The translations under genes were made by a program, and so were the position numbers. The notes beneath the pieces were generated by a model. It ran no database searches and was not told the DNA's origin. It saw only the letters and a program-made list of their open reading frames with translations. This document shows positions 18,516-30,276 of a DNA stretch of 64,000 bases, piece after piece (position 1 is the first letter of the stretch; the number at the start of each line of letters is the position of its first letter). The stretch is from Arthrobacter antioxidans. Lineage in GTDB: Bacteria > Actinomycetota > Actinomycetes > Actinomycetales > Micrococcaceae. Location: contig NZ_CP095501.1 of the NCBI RefSeq assembly GCF_023100725.1, forward strand, positions 1,984,001 to 2,048,000. The letters run 5' to 3'.

Positions 18516-19258
18516 ACACGCTCCACGTGTTTGAGGGAGGCGACCCCGCGTTCGAGGTGCCACTGGAGGTAAGCGGCCACCAGGCCGGCGGCCTCACGCC
18601 GCGCACCGGTCTCCGAGGCATCCGCGACCGTCCAGTCGCCCGTGAGCAGCGCCCCGAGCAGTTCCATGGTCGCGGACGACGGCGACGCCGAGCCGGGCGG
18701 CCGGCAGACCGGGCAGACCGCGCCACCGAGCGGCGCGGAGAAGGCGGAGTGGGGGCCGGGCGCACCGCAGCGGGCGCACGCCGTGAAGCTCGGGGCCCAC
18801 CCCGCCGTCGCCAGCGCGCGCAGCAGGTAGGAATCGAGGATGAGCTCCGAGGCGTGCAGGTCGCGGCTGAGGGCGGAGAACGCCCCGGCGACGAGCGCGT
18901 ACTGCGCTCCCCCGGCCTCGCCGATGTCCGTGAGGCGCTCGGCGGTCTCGGCGATGGCGGTCGCGGCGGTGTACCGGCCGTAGTCGGAGGCGATGCCGTG
19001 ACCGTAGGCACCCTTGGTCTGCGCCTGCGTGACCACGTCGAGGTTCCGCCCGTGCGCGAGCAGGAGATCCACGGCCATGAACGGCTCCAGGCGCGAACCG
19101 AACTTGCTGCTGGTCCGGCGCACACCCTTGGCGACGGCACGGACCTGCCCGTGCTCACGGGTCAGCAGGACGATGATGCGATCCGCCTCACCGAGCTTGT
19201 AGGTGCGCAGCACGACGCCCTCGGTGCGGTAGGTGCGGGATGCTGACGAGGAAGGCAC
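18512..19258 (-). CDS. recO: DNA repair protein RecO
   Basis: RecO loads RecA at gaps with RecF and RecR. The 248-residue protein has the N-terminal OB fold ([22 protein letters not shown]), a helical centre and a C4 zinc-binding segment (CARCGAP and CPVC, residues about 160-185). Start GTG 19258 has a GGGAG site at slightly long spacing. Overlaps uppS by four bases. Confidence 0.94.
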   Translation of the reverse strand: MPSSSASRTYRTEGVVLRTYKLGEADRIIVLLTREHGQVRAVAKGVRRTSSKFGSRLEPFMAVDLLLAHGRNLDVVTQAQTKGAYGHGIASDYGRYTAATAIAETAERLTDIGEAGGAQYALVAGAFSALSRDLHASELILDSYLLRALATAGWAPSFTACARCGAPGPHSAFSAPLGGAVCPVCRPPGSASPSSATMELLGALLTGDWTVADASETGARREAAGLVAAYLQWHLERGVASLKHVERV

Positions 19259-19276
19259 TGGACCATTCTCCCACCT

Positions 19277-19319
19277 GCCACCCCCGCCGGACCGCTCGGA
19301 GCGGCACGGCGGGGGTGGC
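19277..19319 (-). terminator. Hairpin terminator after leuA
   Basis: Perfect 12-bp arms (19277-19288 with 19308-19319) and an inner CCGCTC/GAGCGG stem form a long GC hairpin 21 bases after the leuA stop. No T run follows, so it may act as a partial barrier only. Confidence 0.6.
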
Positions 19320-19339
19320 GGGCCGGGGGTCGGCGGGGC

Positions 19340-21172
<1,833 letters not shown>

Positions 21173-21191
<19 letters not shown>

Positions 21192-21220
21192 CACCGAAGA
21201 AGAGTTCTCTGTGCACGCAC
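21173..21220 (-). CDS. Putative leuA leader peptide
   Basis: GTG 21220 opens a 15-codon frame (VRAQRTLLRCRGEAI) ending at TAG 21173-21175. Codons 7-8 are CTT CTT, rare leucine codons in so GC-rich a genome. A TATCGT -10 (21227-21232, with an extended TG) lies exactly six bases upstream, so the RNA would be leaderless and begin with this ORF. An alternative ATG two bases earlier opens a 40-codon frame without leucine clustering. Confidence 0.5.
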
Positions 21221-21312
21221 ATTTCCACGATAGCACGGCACATAGGATGGCTTCCGGGGGCGCTCGGACGAGTGCAGGCCCCGGAAGCACCACGAGGAAT
21301 CAGGAAGCCACC

Positions 21313-23271
21313 ATGACGATCAGCACCTTCGATCCGACCACTCTCGACACGACGATCCGGCCCCAGGACGACCTCTTCCGGCACGCGAACGGCGTGTGGC
21401 TGAGGGACACGGCCATTCCCGACGACCGAGCGCTCACGGGCTCGTTCACCGGCCTGCGCGATGCCTCCGAGCTCGCCGTGCGGACCATCATCGAGGAGGC
21501 CGCGGCGGAGGCGGCCGGCGGTTCCACCGACGGGCTCGACACGAAGATCGGCACCCTGTACGCGGACTTCATGGACACGGCACGCATCGAGGCCGCAGGG
21601 GCCGCGCCGATCAGGCCCCTGCTCGACCGCATCAGGGCGGTAACCACGGTCGAGGACCTCGTGGACCTCAGCGCCGGCCTCACCCGCTCGGGCATCCAGG
21701 GCTTCGTGGCGCCGTACGTGAGCAACGATGCCGGCAACCCCGAGCGCTACCTGCTGCACCTGTACCAGTCGGGCCTAGGCCTGCCCGACGAGTCCTACTA
21801 CCGCGAGGAGGGCTTCGCCGAGACGCGCGACAGGTACCGGGAGCTCCTCGCGCGGCTCTTCGACCTCGCCGGGACGGCCGACCCGGCCGGCGCAGCGGCC
21901 CGTGTCCTCGCACTCGAGACGCGCCTCGCGGCGTCGTCGATGGGGTCCGTGGAGCGCAGGGACCCGCAGAAGACGTACAACCTGGTGCAGCACGACGCCG
22001 TCGCCGGGCTCTCGGACCATCTCGTCCCATGGCTGCGCATCGTCACCGACACCCCGGACCAGGCCGCGGAGCTCGTGGTCAACCAGCCCGGGTTCGTGCG
22101 CGGGCTCGACGGCGCGCTGCGCTCCGAGGACCTCGGCACCTGGCGGGAGTGGCTCGAGAGCCGGGTCCTGCTGCATGCGTCCGACTACCTGGACGAGCGG
22201 TTCGTCGACGCCGCCTTCGCGTTCTACGGCACGCACCTCGCGGGCACTCCCCGCATCAAGGACCGCTGGAAGCGCGGCGTCGCCCTGGTCGAGGGTGCGG
22301 TGGGCGAGGCGATCGGGCAGCGGTACGTCGAACGGCATTTCCCGGCCACGCACAAGGCCGCCATGCTCGACCTCGTCGGCAACCTCATCGCGGCGTACGA
22401 AGCGAGCATCACGTCCCTGGCGTGGATGACGGACGAGACCCGGGAGCGCGCCCTCGAGAAGCTGTCCCAGTTCACGACGAAGATCGGCTACCCGGAGACG
22501 TGGATCGACTACGGCCCGCTCGAGGTGCAGGCGTCCGACCTCCACGGCAACGTGCTGCGCGCCGCCGAGTTCGAACACCGCCGGCAGCTCGACAGGCTGG
22601 GTGGACCGATCGACCGGGGCACCTGGCTCATGACGCCGCAGACCGTCAATGCCTATTACATGCCCACCATGAACGAGATCGTCTTCCCGGCGGCCATCCT
22701 CCAGCCGCCCTTCTTCGACATCGAGGCCGACGACGCCGTCAACTACGGCGCGATCGGCGCGGTCATCGGCCACGAGATCGGTCACGGGTTCGACGACAAG
22801 GGGTCCCAGTTCGACGGCACCGGGCGCCTGCGGAACTGGTGGAGCGAGACGGACAGGACCGCCTTCGACGCGCTGACCGGGCGCCTCGTCGCCCAGTATG
22901 CCGCGCTGGAACCGTCCGAGGTGGCCGGACAGACCGTGAACGGCGAGCTCACCCTCGGCGAGAACATCGGCGACCTCGGCGGGCTCGGCATCAGCTACCG
23001 GGCCTACCTGCTGAGCCTCGGCGGCGCGGAGGCTCCGGTGATCGACGGGCTGACAGGGACCCAGCGTTTCTTCCTCTCCTGGGCCACGTGCTGGCAGCAG
23101 AAGATCCGACCGGAGGAGGCGAAGCGGCGGCTGACCGTCGACCCGCACTCCCCCAACGAGTTCCGCTGCAATCAGGTGGTCCGCAACCTGGACGAGTTCC
23201 ATGCGGCGTTCGGCCTCGGCGCGGAGGACCGGCTGTGGCTGGAGCCCGAGGACCGCGTGCGCATCTGGTAG
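21313..23271 (+). CDS. M13-family zinc endopeptidase (neprilysin-like)
   Basis: Zinc metallopeptidase of 652 residues, similar in length to bacterial PepO-type oligoendopeptidases. The zinc site is HEIGH (in AVIGHEIGHGFDDKG) with the third ligand in ENIGDLGGL; the substrate-binding NAYYMPTMNEIVFPA and the C-terminal motif CNQVVRNLDEFHAAF are characteristic. It lacks a signal peptide or membrane anchor (N-terminus MTISTFDPTTLD), so it is probably cytoplasmic. ATG 21313 has an AGGAAG site. It is divergent from leuA; there is no functional tie. Confidence 0.93.
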   Translation: MTISTFDPTTLDTTIRPQDDLFRHANGVWLRDTAIPDDRALTGSFTGLRDASELAVRTIIEEAAAEAAGGSTDGLDTKIGTLYADFMDTARIEAAGAAPIRPLLDRIRAVTTVEDLVDLSAGLTRSGIQGFVAPYVSNDAGNPERYLLHLYQSGLGLPDESYYREEGFAETRDRYRELLARLFDLAGTADPAGAAARVLALETRLAASSMGSVERRDPQKTYNLVQHDAVAGLSDHLVPWLRIVTDTPDQAAELVVNQPGFVRGLDGALRSEDLGTWREWLESRVLLHASDYLDERFVDAAFAFYGTHLAGTPRIKDRWKRGVALVEGAVGEAIGQRYVERHFPATHKAAMLDLVGNLIAAYEASITSLAWMTDETRERALEKLSQFTTKIGYPETWIDYGPLEVQASDLHGNVLRAAEFEHRRQLDRLGGPIDRGTWLMTPQTVNAYYMPTMNEIVFPAAILQPPFFDIEADDAVNYGAIGAVIGHEIGHGFDDKGSQFDGTGRLRNWWSETDRTAFDALTGRLVAQYAALEPSEVAGQTVNGELTLGENIGDLGGLGISYRAYLLSLGGAEAPVIDGLTGTQRFFLSWATCWQQKIRPEEAKRRLTVDPHSPNEFRCNQVVRNLDEFHAAFGLGAEDRLWLEPEDRVRIW

Positions 23272-23285
23272 GCCGCGTCGCCGAC

Positions 23286-23322
23286 AGGCCGGCCCCCCGT
23301 CTCAGGACGCGGGGGCCGGCCT
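23286..23322. terminator. Bidirectional terminator, M13 peptidase / LCP gene
   Basis: Perfect 12-bp stem (23286-23297 with 23311-23322) between the converging stops. Confidence 0.75.
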
Positions 23323-23339
23323 GCGTCCCGGGACCCCTC

Positions 23340-24893
23340 CTAGAGGCCCGACGACGCCTGGCAGGTCACCTCGTCGGCCGTCTGGCCCTCCAGCGCGCTG
23401 CCGAGCGGCGGCACGACGACCCTGGAGCCGGTGGCCAGGTCCGCCCCGACGAGCAGCTGGACGCCGGCCGCCGACTCGTCGAGCGTGACCCGGCTCTGCG
23501 GCACACCGAACCGGTCGGCGACATCCGCGGCGGCCGCCTCGTACCCGGAACTGAAATAGACCTGTGACATCTCCGCCGGCACGGACGCGAAGGGCACGGC
23601 CTGCGTGTATCCGTCGGTGACGAGCAGCTCCTGCAGCTCGGCCGCCCGCTCAGGGTCCGAGGTGGCATTCACGACGAGGACGGGGACCGTCCCGGGTTCG
23701 GCCGCCGGGGCCTCGGGGGTGGCGGACGCGGCGGGCGCCTGCGTGGCGGGAGCTGCCGTCGCCGACGGTTCGGGCTCGTCCTCGGTGAGGCCGCGGTCCT
23801 CGCGCAGGGCGTCGAAGAGCGGCGCGGCCGCATCCTCGTCGAGCACCAGGCGGTTGGGATCCTCGACCCACTGCTCGGTGGGGACCGTCACGAAGGCGAT
23901 GTTGCCGAGGTCGACGTCCTTCATGCGGTCCGCGATCTTCAGCAGCTCCGTGGGTCGCGACAGGTCTTCGTCCACCGTGAGGTTGCGCGTGACCGTGTCG
24001 GCGATCGAGTAGAGCCTGGGCAGGTTGGTCAGGGTGCCTTCGGCGCGCACCTTGCGCGCCATGGACGCCAGGAACGACTGCTGCGCCGCGATGCGCCCCG
24101 TATCGCCGCCATCGCCGAAGCTGTGGCGCGTCCGCAGGAAGGCCAGCGCCTGGTCACCCTCGACCTCGCTGGTCCCCGCGGGCAGGGTCAGACCGGAATA
24201 CTCGTCGTCGACGGGTTCCTCGACGCAGACCTCGACGCCGCCGAGGGTGGAGGACAGCTCCTTGACCGCGTTGAAGTCCGCCATCATGAAGTGGTCGATC
24301 GACAGTCCGGTGAGGTTGTTGATCGCCGCGACCGTGCACCCGGGCCCTCCCTCACCGAGCGCGCCGTTCAGCTGGCCCAGGTCCATCGCCTGGGAGGCCT
24401 CGCCGGTCTCGGGGTTCACGCAGCTGGGCAGGGGAACGAGCAGGTCGCGGGGGAAGGAGACGACGGTGACGTCCTCCCGGTCGGCCGAGAGCGTCAGGAG
24501 CATCATGACGTCCGAGTTGCCGTCCCCGGCCGAATCGTCCTCGCTGCCGAAGAACTCCCCCGCGTTGCCTGTGCGCGTGTCCGTGCCGAGGACGAGGATC
24601 TGGAGCGGATCGGTGCGGGAGTCCACGGGGAGCGCCGTTTCCCCGTTCTCGCCCAGGTTCAGCGGGGAGGTCGCGACGTTCGCCTGCAGGCGGAACACCT
24701 GGACCGCGACGAACGCCACGGCGGCGACGAGGACGGTGGCCATGACCATGGCGGCGATCACGAGCCCCCGGTGCCGGCCCCCGCGGCCGAGATGCCGTCC
24801 TGCCGGGGCCGCATCGCCGTGCGCATCGGTGGTGACTGCCGCAGCGGCGTCGCCGGCGTTCTGCGCGCCATCACTGGACGGTCGGCGGGTCAT
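23340..24893 (-). CDS. LCP-family cell-wall glycopolymer ligase with LytR_C domain
   Basis: LytR-CpsA-Psr protein that transfers polyprenyl-linked polymers to peptidoglycan outside the membrane. A disordered cytoplasmic start (1-40) leads to one membrane helix (44-67), then the LCP domain with VSFPRDLLVPLP and the substrate arginines in AFLRTRHSFGDGGDTGR. A Thr/Ala/Pro linker (about 375-400) joins a LytR_C domain (about 405-500). 517 residues. ATG 24893 has an AAGGAG ribosome binding site. It lies 157 bases downstream of era on the same strand. Confidence 0.92.
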   Translation of the reverse strand: MTRRPSSDGAQNAGDAAAAVTTDAHGDAAPAGRHLGRGGRHRGLVIAAMVMATVLVAAVAFVAVQVFRLQANVATSPLNLGENGETALPVDSRTDPLQILVLGTDTRTGNAGEFFGSEDDSAGDGNSDVMMLLTLSADREDVTVVSFPRDLLVPLPSCVNPETGEASQAMDLGQLNGALGEGGPGCTVAAINNLTGLSIDHFMMADFNAVKELSSTLGGVEVCVEEPVDDEYSGLTLPAGTSEVEGDQALAFLRTRHSFGDGGDTGRIAAQQSFLASMARKVRAEGTLTNLPRLYSIADTVTRNLTVDEDLSRPTELLKIADRMKDVDLGNIAFVTVPTEQWVEDPNRLVLDEDAAAPLFDALREDRGLTEDEPEPSATAAPATQAPAASATPEAPAAEPGTVPVLVVNATSDPERAAELQELLVTDGYTQAVPFASVPAEMSQVYFSSGYEAAAADVADRFGVPQSRVTLDESAAGVQLLVGADLATGSRVVVPPLGSALEGQTADEVTCQASSGL

Positions 24894-25050
24894 GCCCGGG
24901 CTCCTTCGGGTGGTCGGACGTGGATACTGCCGGCGGCATCGGGGACGGCGCGTCGGTACCCGGTGGCGGGTGAGGACGTGGGGCGACCGGCTGGGCGGCT
25001 GGTGGGCGTGTCCCGGCGGTCCAACGAACGGTGCCGGGAAGTAGTGCCTG

Positions 25051-25980
25051 CTAGAACCCTAGCTTGACCAGCTGCTTGGGGTCGCGCTGCCAGTCCTTGG
25101 CCACCTTGACGTGGAGGTCGAGGTAGATGCGGGTGCCGAGCAGGGCCTCGATGCCCCGGCGTGCGTTCGTCCCCACGTCCCGGAGCCGCGCCCCGCCCTT
25201 GCCGATGATGATGGCCTTCTGGGAAGGACGTTCGACATACAGGTTCACATGGACGTCGAGCATCGGATTGTCCTCGCTGCGCCCCTCCCTCGGGATCATC
25301 TCCTCCACCACGACGGCGAGGGAGTGCGGGAGCTCGTCACGGACGCCCTCCAGGGCGGCTTCGCGGACCAGCTCGGCCACCATGACGGCCTCCGGTTCAT
25401 CCGTGAGCTGCCCGTCGGGGTACAGGACGGGAGATTCCGGCATGTGCCTGCTGAAGACCTCGGCGACGGTGGCCACCTGGAAACCGTCCGCGGCGGAGAC
25501 GGGCACGATGTCGGCCCACCCGTCCTCACCCGCCACCTCGGTGCCGAGCCTCGCGACGGCCAGGAGCTGCTCCGTGAGGGCCTGCCGGTCCACGAGGTCG
25601 GTCTTGGTGACCACCGCGATCAGGGGCTTGCGGTTCAGCCGGGCGAGCTGCTCGGCGATGAAGCGGTCCCCGGGGCCGATCTTCTCGTTCGCGGGCAGGC
25701 AGAACCCGACGGCGTCCACCTCGGAGAGGGTGTCGGCGACGAGGTCGTTGAGCCGCTGGCCCAGCAGGGTGCGGGGGCGGTGGAGCCCGGGGGTGTCGAC
25801 GAGGACGATCTGCGAGTCCTCGCGGTTCACGATGCCCCGGATGGTGTGGCGTGTGGTCTGCGGCTTGGCCGACGTGATGGCGACCTTCTGCCCCACGAGG
25901 GCGTTCGTCAGGGTCGACTTGCCCGCGTTCGGCCGTCCGACGAGCGAGACGAATCCTGCCCTGTGCTTAGCGTCGCTCAT
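25051..25980 (-). CDS. era: GTPase Era
   Basis: GTPase needed for 16S rRNA maturation and 30S assembly. G1 GRPNAGKST (15-23), switch region with TTRHTIRGI, G3 DTPGLHRP, G4 TKTD and the C-terminal KH domain with IIGKGGARLRDVG. 309 residues. Its start lies 14 bases inside the upstream CNNM-family gene, so expression is coupled with phoH-ybeY. Confidence 0.97.
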   Translation of the reverse strand: MSDAKHRAGFVSLVGRPNAGKSTLTNALVGQKVAITSAKPQTTRHTIRGIVNREDSQIVLVDTPGLHRPRTLLGQRLNDLVADTLSEVDAVGFCLPANEKIGPGDRFIAEQLARLNRKPLIAVVTKTDLVDRQALTEQLLAVARLGTEVAGEDGWADIVPVSAADGFQVATVAEVFSRHMPESPVLYPDGQLTDEPEAVMVAELVREAALEGVRDELPHSLAVVVEEMIPREGRSEDNPMLDVHVNLYVERPSQKAIIIGKGGARLRDVGTNARRGIEALLGTRIYLDLHVKVAKDWQRDPKQLVKLGF

Positions 25981-27277
25981 TGTCAGCCTCTATCGTCTCT
26001 CGTTCGTCGTGCGCTGCATGCCCTGTCGGCAGGCGGTAGGTGATCACGTGGGAGACCCTGTTGCGGCGGCCCTCCACGCGTTCGGCCCGCAGGCCGATAC
26101 CGTCAATTGTGACCTCTGATCCGACGATCGGCACCCTGCCCAGGGTCTTGGCCAGCAGGCCGCCGACCGTGTCCACCTCCTCGTCGTCGAGGTCGAGACC
26201 GAACAGCTCCCCGAGGTCGTCGATCCCCATGCGGGCGCTCACCCGATACTCGCCGCCGGCGAGCTGTTCCTGCTCCGGTACCTCGGAGTCGTACTCGTCC
26301 ACGATCTCGCCGACGATCTCCTCGATGAGGTCCTCGAGCGTGACGAGGCCCGCCGTGCCACCGTATTCGTCGATGACGATGGCCACATGGGTCGACTCGC
26401 GCTGGAGCTCCCGGAGCAGGTCGCCGACCGGCTTCGACTCCGGGACGTACCGTGCGGGCCGGCATTCGGCGTCGACGGGGCGGGCCAGGTTCGACGCCGG
26501 CCGGCCGTGGAGGCTCGCCACGACGTCCTTCAGGTACAGGAGCCCGCGGATGTCGTCCGAGCTCTCGCCGATGACGGGGATGCGGGAGTAGCCCGAGCGG
26601 AGGAAGAGGGACATGGCCTGGCTGAGCGTCGAGCCGGACTCGATCGTGACCATGTCGGTGCGCGGGACCATGACCGAGCGGACCTTGGTGTCGCCGAGTT
26701 CGAACACCGAGTGGATCAGCTCCGCCTCGTTGTCCTCGATCATCTCGGCGTCGGAGGCGCGGGAGAGGAGCTCACGGAACTCCTCCTGCGTGAAGAACGC
26801 TGCCTCGTCGCGCGCTGCGCCCGGCGTGATGGAGCTGCCGATGCGCACGAGCCACCGCGGAATCGGGCCGAGGACCGTGCACAGGAAGGACACGAGTCCT
26901 GCGGTCAGGCGGACCACGCCGGGAGCGTGGGTGCGCCCGAGCTGCCGGGGCGACACGCCCACGATCACGAAGCCGACGCCGGCCATCACCGCGGTGGCGA
27001 GGAGGCCGGCCAGCCAGACGCTGTCGAGGAGGTCGTGGAAGAGGATCGCGACGGCGACGGCCCCGGCCATCTCGAACCACACCCGCCAGAACCGGAGCGC
27101 GTGCATATGGGCGACGGGCGCATCGAGGATGCGCCGGATCGAGTGCGTCCGGGACTCGGCCACGAGGGCCTCGCCCTCCTGGCGCGGCAGGTAGCTGAAG
27201 GCCGCCTCGGCGGCCGTGACGAGGGCGGCCGTGAGGGCGAAGAGCAATCCCATCAGCGCGAGGAGCCAGATGGTCAA
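25967..27277 (-). CDS. CNNM/CBS-pair transporter-like membrane protein (hemolysin C family)
   Basis: 436-residue protein with an N-terminal CNNM (DUF21) membrane domain of about four helices, a CBS pair (about 205-330, with [19 protein letters not shown] and [16 protein letters not shown]) and a C-terminal CorC_HlyC domain. Relatives are linked to magnesium or cobalt efflux; the hemolysin name is historical. I chose TTG 27277 because it overlaps the ybeY TGA by four bases (TTGA) and starts the first helix; upstream codons are Arg/Pro-rich antisense-like sequence. Overlaps era by 14 bases. Confidence 0.88.
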   Translation of the reverse strand: MTIWLLALMGLLFALTAALVTAAEAAFSYLPRQEGEALVAESRTHSIRRILDAPVAHMHALRFWRVWFEMAGAVAVAILFHDLLDSVWLAGLLATAVMAGVGFVIVGVSPRQLGRTHAPGVVRLTAGLVSFLCTVLGPIPRWLVRIGSSITPGAARDEAAFFTQEEFRELLSRASDAEMIEDNEAELIHSVFELGDTKVRSVMVPRTDMVTIESGSTLSQAMSLFLRSGYSRIPVIGESSDDIRGLLYLKDVVASLHGRPASNLARPVDAECRPARYVPESKPVGDLLRELQRESTHVAIVIDEYGGTAGLVTLEDLIEEIVGEIVDEYDSEVPEQEQLAGGEYRVSARMGIDDLGELFGLDLDDEEVDTVGGLLAKTLGRVPIVGSEVTIDGIGLRAERVEGRRNRVSHVITYRLPTGHAAHDERETIEADNERR

Positions 27278-27747
27278 GCGCGCGTCTCCTGGGGGGCGTC
27301 CCCGCCGAGGAAGTCGGAGAGGAGCTGGCGCTGCAGGCCGAACATCTCCTTCTCGTCCTCGGGCTCCGCGTGGTCGTACCCGAGGAGGTGGAGGACCCCG
27401 TGCGTGGTCAGCAGCAGCAGCTCGTCCTTCGTGCCGTGCCCTGCGGCGGCGCCCTGGGATGCCGCGACGTCCGGGCACAGGACGATGTCGCCGAGGAGAC
27501 CGGCAGGTGTCACGCGGCCGGGCGTTCCCGGCCGCAGCTCGTCCATGGGGAAGGAGAGCACGTCGGTGGGACCGGGCTCGTCCATCCACTCGATGTGCAG
27601 CCTCTCCATCGCGGCGGTGTCCACGAGGATGATCGACAGTTCGGCCTCGGGGTGGACGAAGAGCGATTCGAGCAGGAAGTTCGCCAGGCGGACGAGGGAG
27701 GCCTCATCGACGTCGTGCCCGGATTCGTTGTTGACCTCGACGCTCAT
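27274..27747 (-). CDS. ybeY: Endoribonuclease YbeY
   Basis: Zinc-dependent RNase acting in 16S rRNA 3'-end maturation and ribosome quality control. 157 residues; the metal motif H-x3-H-x5-H is seen in [21 protein letters not shown] overlaps the phoH TGA by four bases and the stop overlaps the next gene's TTG. Confidence 0.95.
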   Translation of the reverse strand: MSVEVNNESGHDVDEASLVRLANFLLESLFVHPEAELSIILVDTAAMERLHIEWMDEPGPTDVLSFPMDELRPGTPGRVTPAGLLGDIVLCPDVAASQGAAAGHGTKDELLLLTTHGVLHLLGYDHAEPEDEKEMFGLQRQLLSDFLGGDAPQETRA

Positions 27748-28778
27748 CGGGCGGCCGCCGGCCGACCGGTACGGGCCTGCGCGGCACGCTGGGTCTCGTC
27801 CCAGTCGCCGTAGGCGCTCACGATGTCCCCGACGAGGCGGTGCCGCACGACATCGGTGGCGTCGAGCTCGCTGAAGTACACGTCGTCGACGTCGCGGAGG
27901 ATCTCGCTGACGACGCGCAGGCCCGAGCTCGTGCCGCTGGGCAGGTCGACCTGCGTGACATCGCCCGTCACGACCATCTTCGAGCCGAAGCCGAGGCGCG
28001 TGAGGAACATCTTCATCTGCTCGGGGGTGGTGTTCTGGGCCTCGTCCAGAATGATGAACGCGTCATTGAGCGTCCGGCCGCGCATGTAGGCCAGCGGGGC
28101 CACCTCGATCGTCCCGGCCGCCATCAGGCGCGGGATGGAATCGGGATCCATCATGTCGTGCAGGGCGTCGTACAGGGGGCGCAGGTACGGGTCGATCTTG
28201 TCGTTGAGTGTGCCGGGCAGGAAGCCCAGGCGCTCCCCCGCCTCGACGGCGGGCCGGGTCAGGATGATCCGGTTGACTTCCTTGTGCTGCAGCGCCTGCA
28301 CGGCCTTGGCCATTGCGAGGTAGGTCTTGCCGGTACCCGCCGGGCCGATGCCGAACACGATGGTGTTGCGGTCGATCGCGTCGACGTACGTGCTCTGGTT
28401 GAGGGTCTTGGGGCGGATCGTCCTGCCGCGCGAGGAGAGGATGTTGACGGACAGCACCTCCGCCGGACGGGCCGCGCTCTGCGTCTTCAGCATGGTGACC
28501 AGCTGCTCCAGCACCTGGGGCGAGACGGGCGCGTTGTTGGCGGCCATGGAGCGGACCTCGGCGACGAGCCGCTCGGTCCGTAGCACGTCGGCCGAGGGGC
28601 CGGTGATGGTCAGCTCGTTGCCGCGGGCGTGGAGGCCCACGCCGGGGAAGGACTCCTCGATCAGCCGCAGCGCCTCGTCGTTGGATCCCAGCGCCTGCAC
28701 CATCTGCTCCGTCGAGTCGAAGAGGAACACCCTGGTGTCGAGTCCTGCCGCGTTGATGCCTGTTGAAGTTTCGCTCAT
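27744..28778 (-). CDS. phoH: PhoH-family ATPase
   Basis: Cytoplasmic ATPase often found with ybeY and era and linked to RNA metabolism. Walker A GPAGTGKT (145-152), Walker [11 protein letters not shown]-terminal KH-like segment. 344 residues. ATG 28778 has a GAGG site; the first gene of phoH-ybeY-CNNM-era. A TTGACA-like -35 lies at 28863-28868 on the minus strand, although its -10 is weak. Confidence 0.94.
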   Translation of the reverse strand: MSETSTGINAAGLDTRVFLFDSTEQMVQALGSNDEALRLIEESFPGVGLHARGNELTITGPSADVLRTERLVAEVRSMAANNAPVSPQVLEQLVTMLKTQSAARPAEVLSVNILSSRGRTIRPKTLNQSTYVDAIDRNTIVFGIGPAGTGKTYLAMAKAVQALQHKEVNRIILTRPAVEAGERLGFLPGTLNDKIDPYLRPLYDALHDMMDPDSIPRLMAAGTIEVAPLAYMRGRTLNDAFIILDEAQNTTPEQMKMFLTRLGFGSKMVVTGDVTQVDLPSGTSSGLRVVSEILRDVDDVYFSELDATDVVRHRLVGDIVSAYGDWDETQRAAQARTGRPAAAR

Positions 28779-29231
28779 ACCTCGGCCGTCCGGCCTTCGA
28801 TCGCCCCTCATCCGAATTCTCGTACTGGTGGTGTTGTCCCGCATCCGCCCATGAGGCAGGGATGTCAATGGTACGCCATCCCGCCTGTCCCGGCCCTTTC
28901 GTCAACACGCCCAGCGGGGCCTTGATTCCCCGGAATCGGCCGGAACGCAAGCGATTTCTCGGACCCCCGTCCCCGCTCTCCGTGCGTCGCGGAATTCGTA
29001 GCGAATCGGCCACGGCTTCGTATCGATCAGGTTTCAGTCATCCCCCGCGTCGATATTCGGCCGGGCAGCGCTGCCGCATTGTGCCAAGCTGAAATACGTC
29101 CGCCCTGAGCGATCCGCCCGGCGGCCGCGCCGGGGTCGGCGCCGCCGGTGCCATGCTCCGGGGACCGGACGACACCACCCATCGCCGGGCACCACTGATC
29201 GTCCCGCGCGCACCGAGGAAAGGAGGAGAGC
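28779..29231. other. Intergenic region phoH / GerMN gene (453 bases)
   Basis: No credible gene. It holds the divergent promoters: TTGACA on the minus strand (28863-28868) for phoH and an AAAGGAGGAG ribosome binding site (29219-29228) for the GerMN gene. Two short perfect inverted repeats are seen, GATTCC-CC-GGAATC (28924-28937) and ATTCG-TAG-CGAAT (28994-29006); either could be an operator, but no regulator is adjacent. Confidence 0.5.
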
Positions 29232-30221
29232 ATGAACCACCAGGACCCGCTGAAGAAGAGCCGGCTGGGACTCGGCGGAATCCTCCTCGTCTCCGGTGGC
29301 GTGCTGGTGGGCAGCGGCGCCTTCCTCCTCCCCGATCTGGGGCGCCTGGCGGGCAGTGCGCAGATGGCCCCCCTTCCTGATCCCCGCGCCACGACGGCGA
29401 CCGACGGCGCCACCACCGATCCGGCCGATGCCGCGCTCCGGCGGGGCCCCGCCGCGGGCCCCTCGGATGCCGCCCGGCCGCTGGTGCCCGTCTACTGGCT
29501 CGGTGGCGACGACGGCGCCGAGCGGCTCTTCCGCGAGTACCTGACGACGCCGGAGGAGTCCGCGGGCGATCCGATCGCGGATGCCGTCCGGCTGATGACC
29601 TCCGGCCGCCCGCTCGATCCCGACTACCACTCGTCCTGGCGGGCGGCATCGAGCATCAGCTCGTCCGTCTCGACGAAGAACGTGATCACCCTCGACATCT
29701 CCTCCGATGCCTTCGCGCAGCGCCTCGACGAGGAGCAGGCGCGCCTCGCCCTGCAGCAACTGGTGTACACGGCCACGGCGGCGGCCTCGGATGCGGGGCT
29801 CATCGCGGGCGGTGAGGCGAGTTCCGTCGTCGTCCTGGTGGACGGCGCGGCGGACCACCGGGCCTTCGGGTCCGTGGACCTGGGCGGTGAGTGGACCCGG
29901 GATGCCGCGACCCTCGCCCCGCTGTGGATCATCGATCCGCAGGAGGGCACGCGGACCGACCCCGGGAGCCTGACCGTCCACGGGATCGGCCCGGCGTCCG
30001 AGGACGAACTGGCCTGGCGCATCGAACGCAGCATCGACGGCTCGGCGGAGGGCGGCACGGAACTCTACCGGGACGGCTCGGTGGCCATCGCACGCCAGGA
30101 CGGTGCGCCGGGGGCCTACTCGTTCCCGGTGACGCTGCCTCCGGGCCGGTACGAGATCACCGTCTCCGTCCCCTCCGATGACGGCGACTCCGTCGACTCG
30201 AAGACCGTCGTCGTCGGCTAG
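29232..30221 (+). CDS. GerMN-domain exported protein
   Basis: 329-residue protein with an N-terminal membrane/signal segment (about 13-36) and no clear cleavage site, an Ala/Thr/Pro-rich linker, then a GerMN domain (about 80-200: PVYWLGGDDGAERLFREY, RLALQQLVYTATAAA) and a C-terminal Ig-like Gmad2-type domain (about 225-320). GerMN domains occur in spore germination proteins of Bacillus and in envelope lipoproteins of non-sporulating Actinobacteria; role here unknown. It lies on the opposite strand inside the otherwise conserved hrcA-dnaJ-rsmE / phoH-ybeY-era block. Start supported by a strong AGGAGGAG site. Confidence 0.75.
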   Translation: MNHQDPLKKSRLGLGGILLVSGGVLVGSGAFLLPDLGRLAGSAQMAPLPDPRATTATDGATTDPADAALRRGPAAGPSDAARPLVPVYWLGGDDGAERLFREYLTTPEESAGDPIADAVRLMTSGRPLDPDYHSSWRAASSISSSVSTKNVITLDISSDAFAQRLDEEQARLALQQLVYTATAAASDAGLIAGGEASSVVVLVDGAADHRAFGSVDLGGEWTRDAATLAPLWIIDPQEGTRTDPGSLTVHGIGPASEDELAWRIERSIDGSAEGGTELYRDGSVAIARQDGAPGAYSFPVTLPPGRYEITVSVPSDDGDSVDSKTVVVG

Positions 30222-30276
30222 GTGTCCTGCCGGCAGAGGCGTGCGTCGGCCGGCCGTCGAACGCCCGGGAGGCGGA

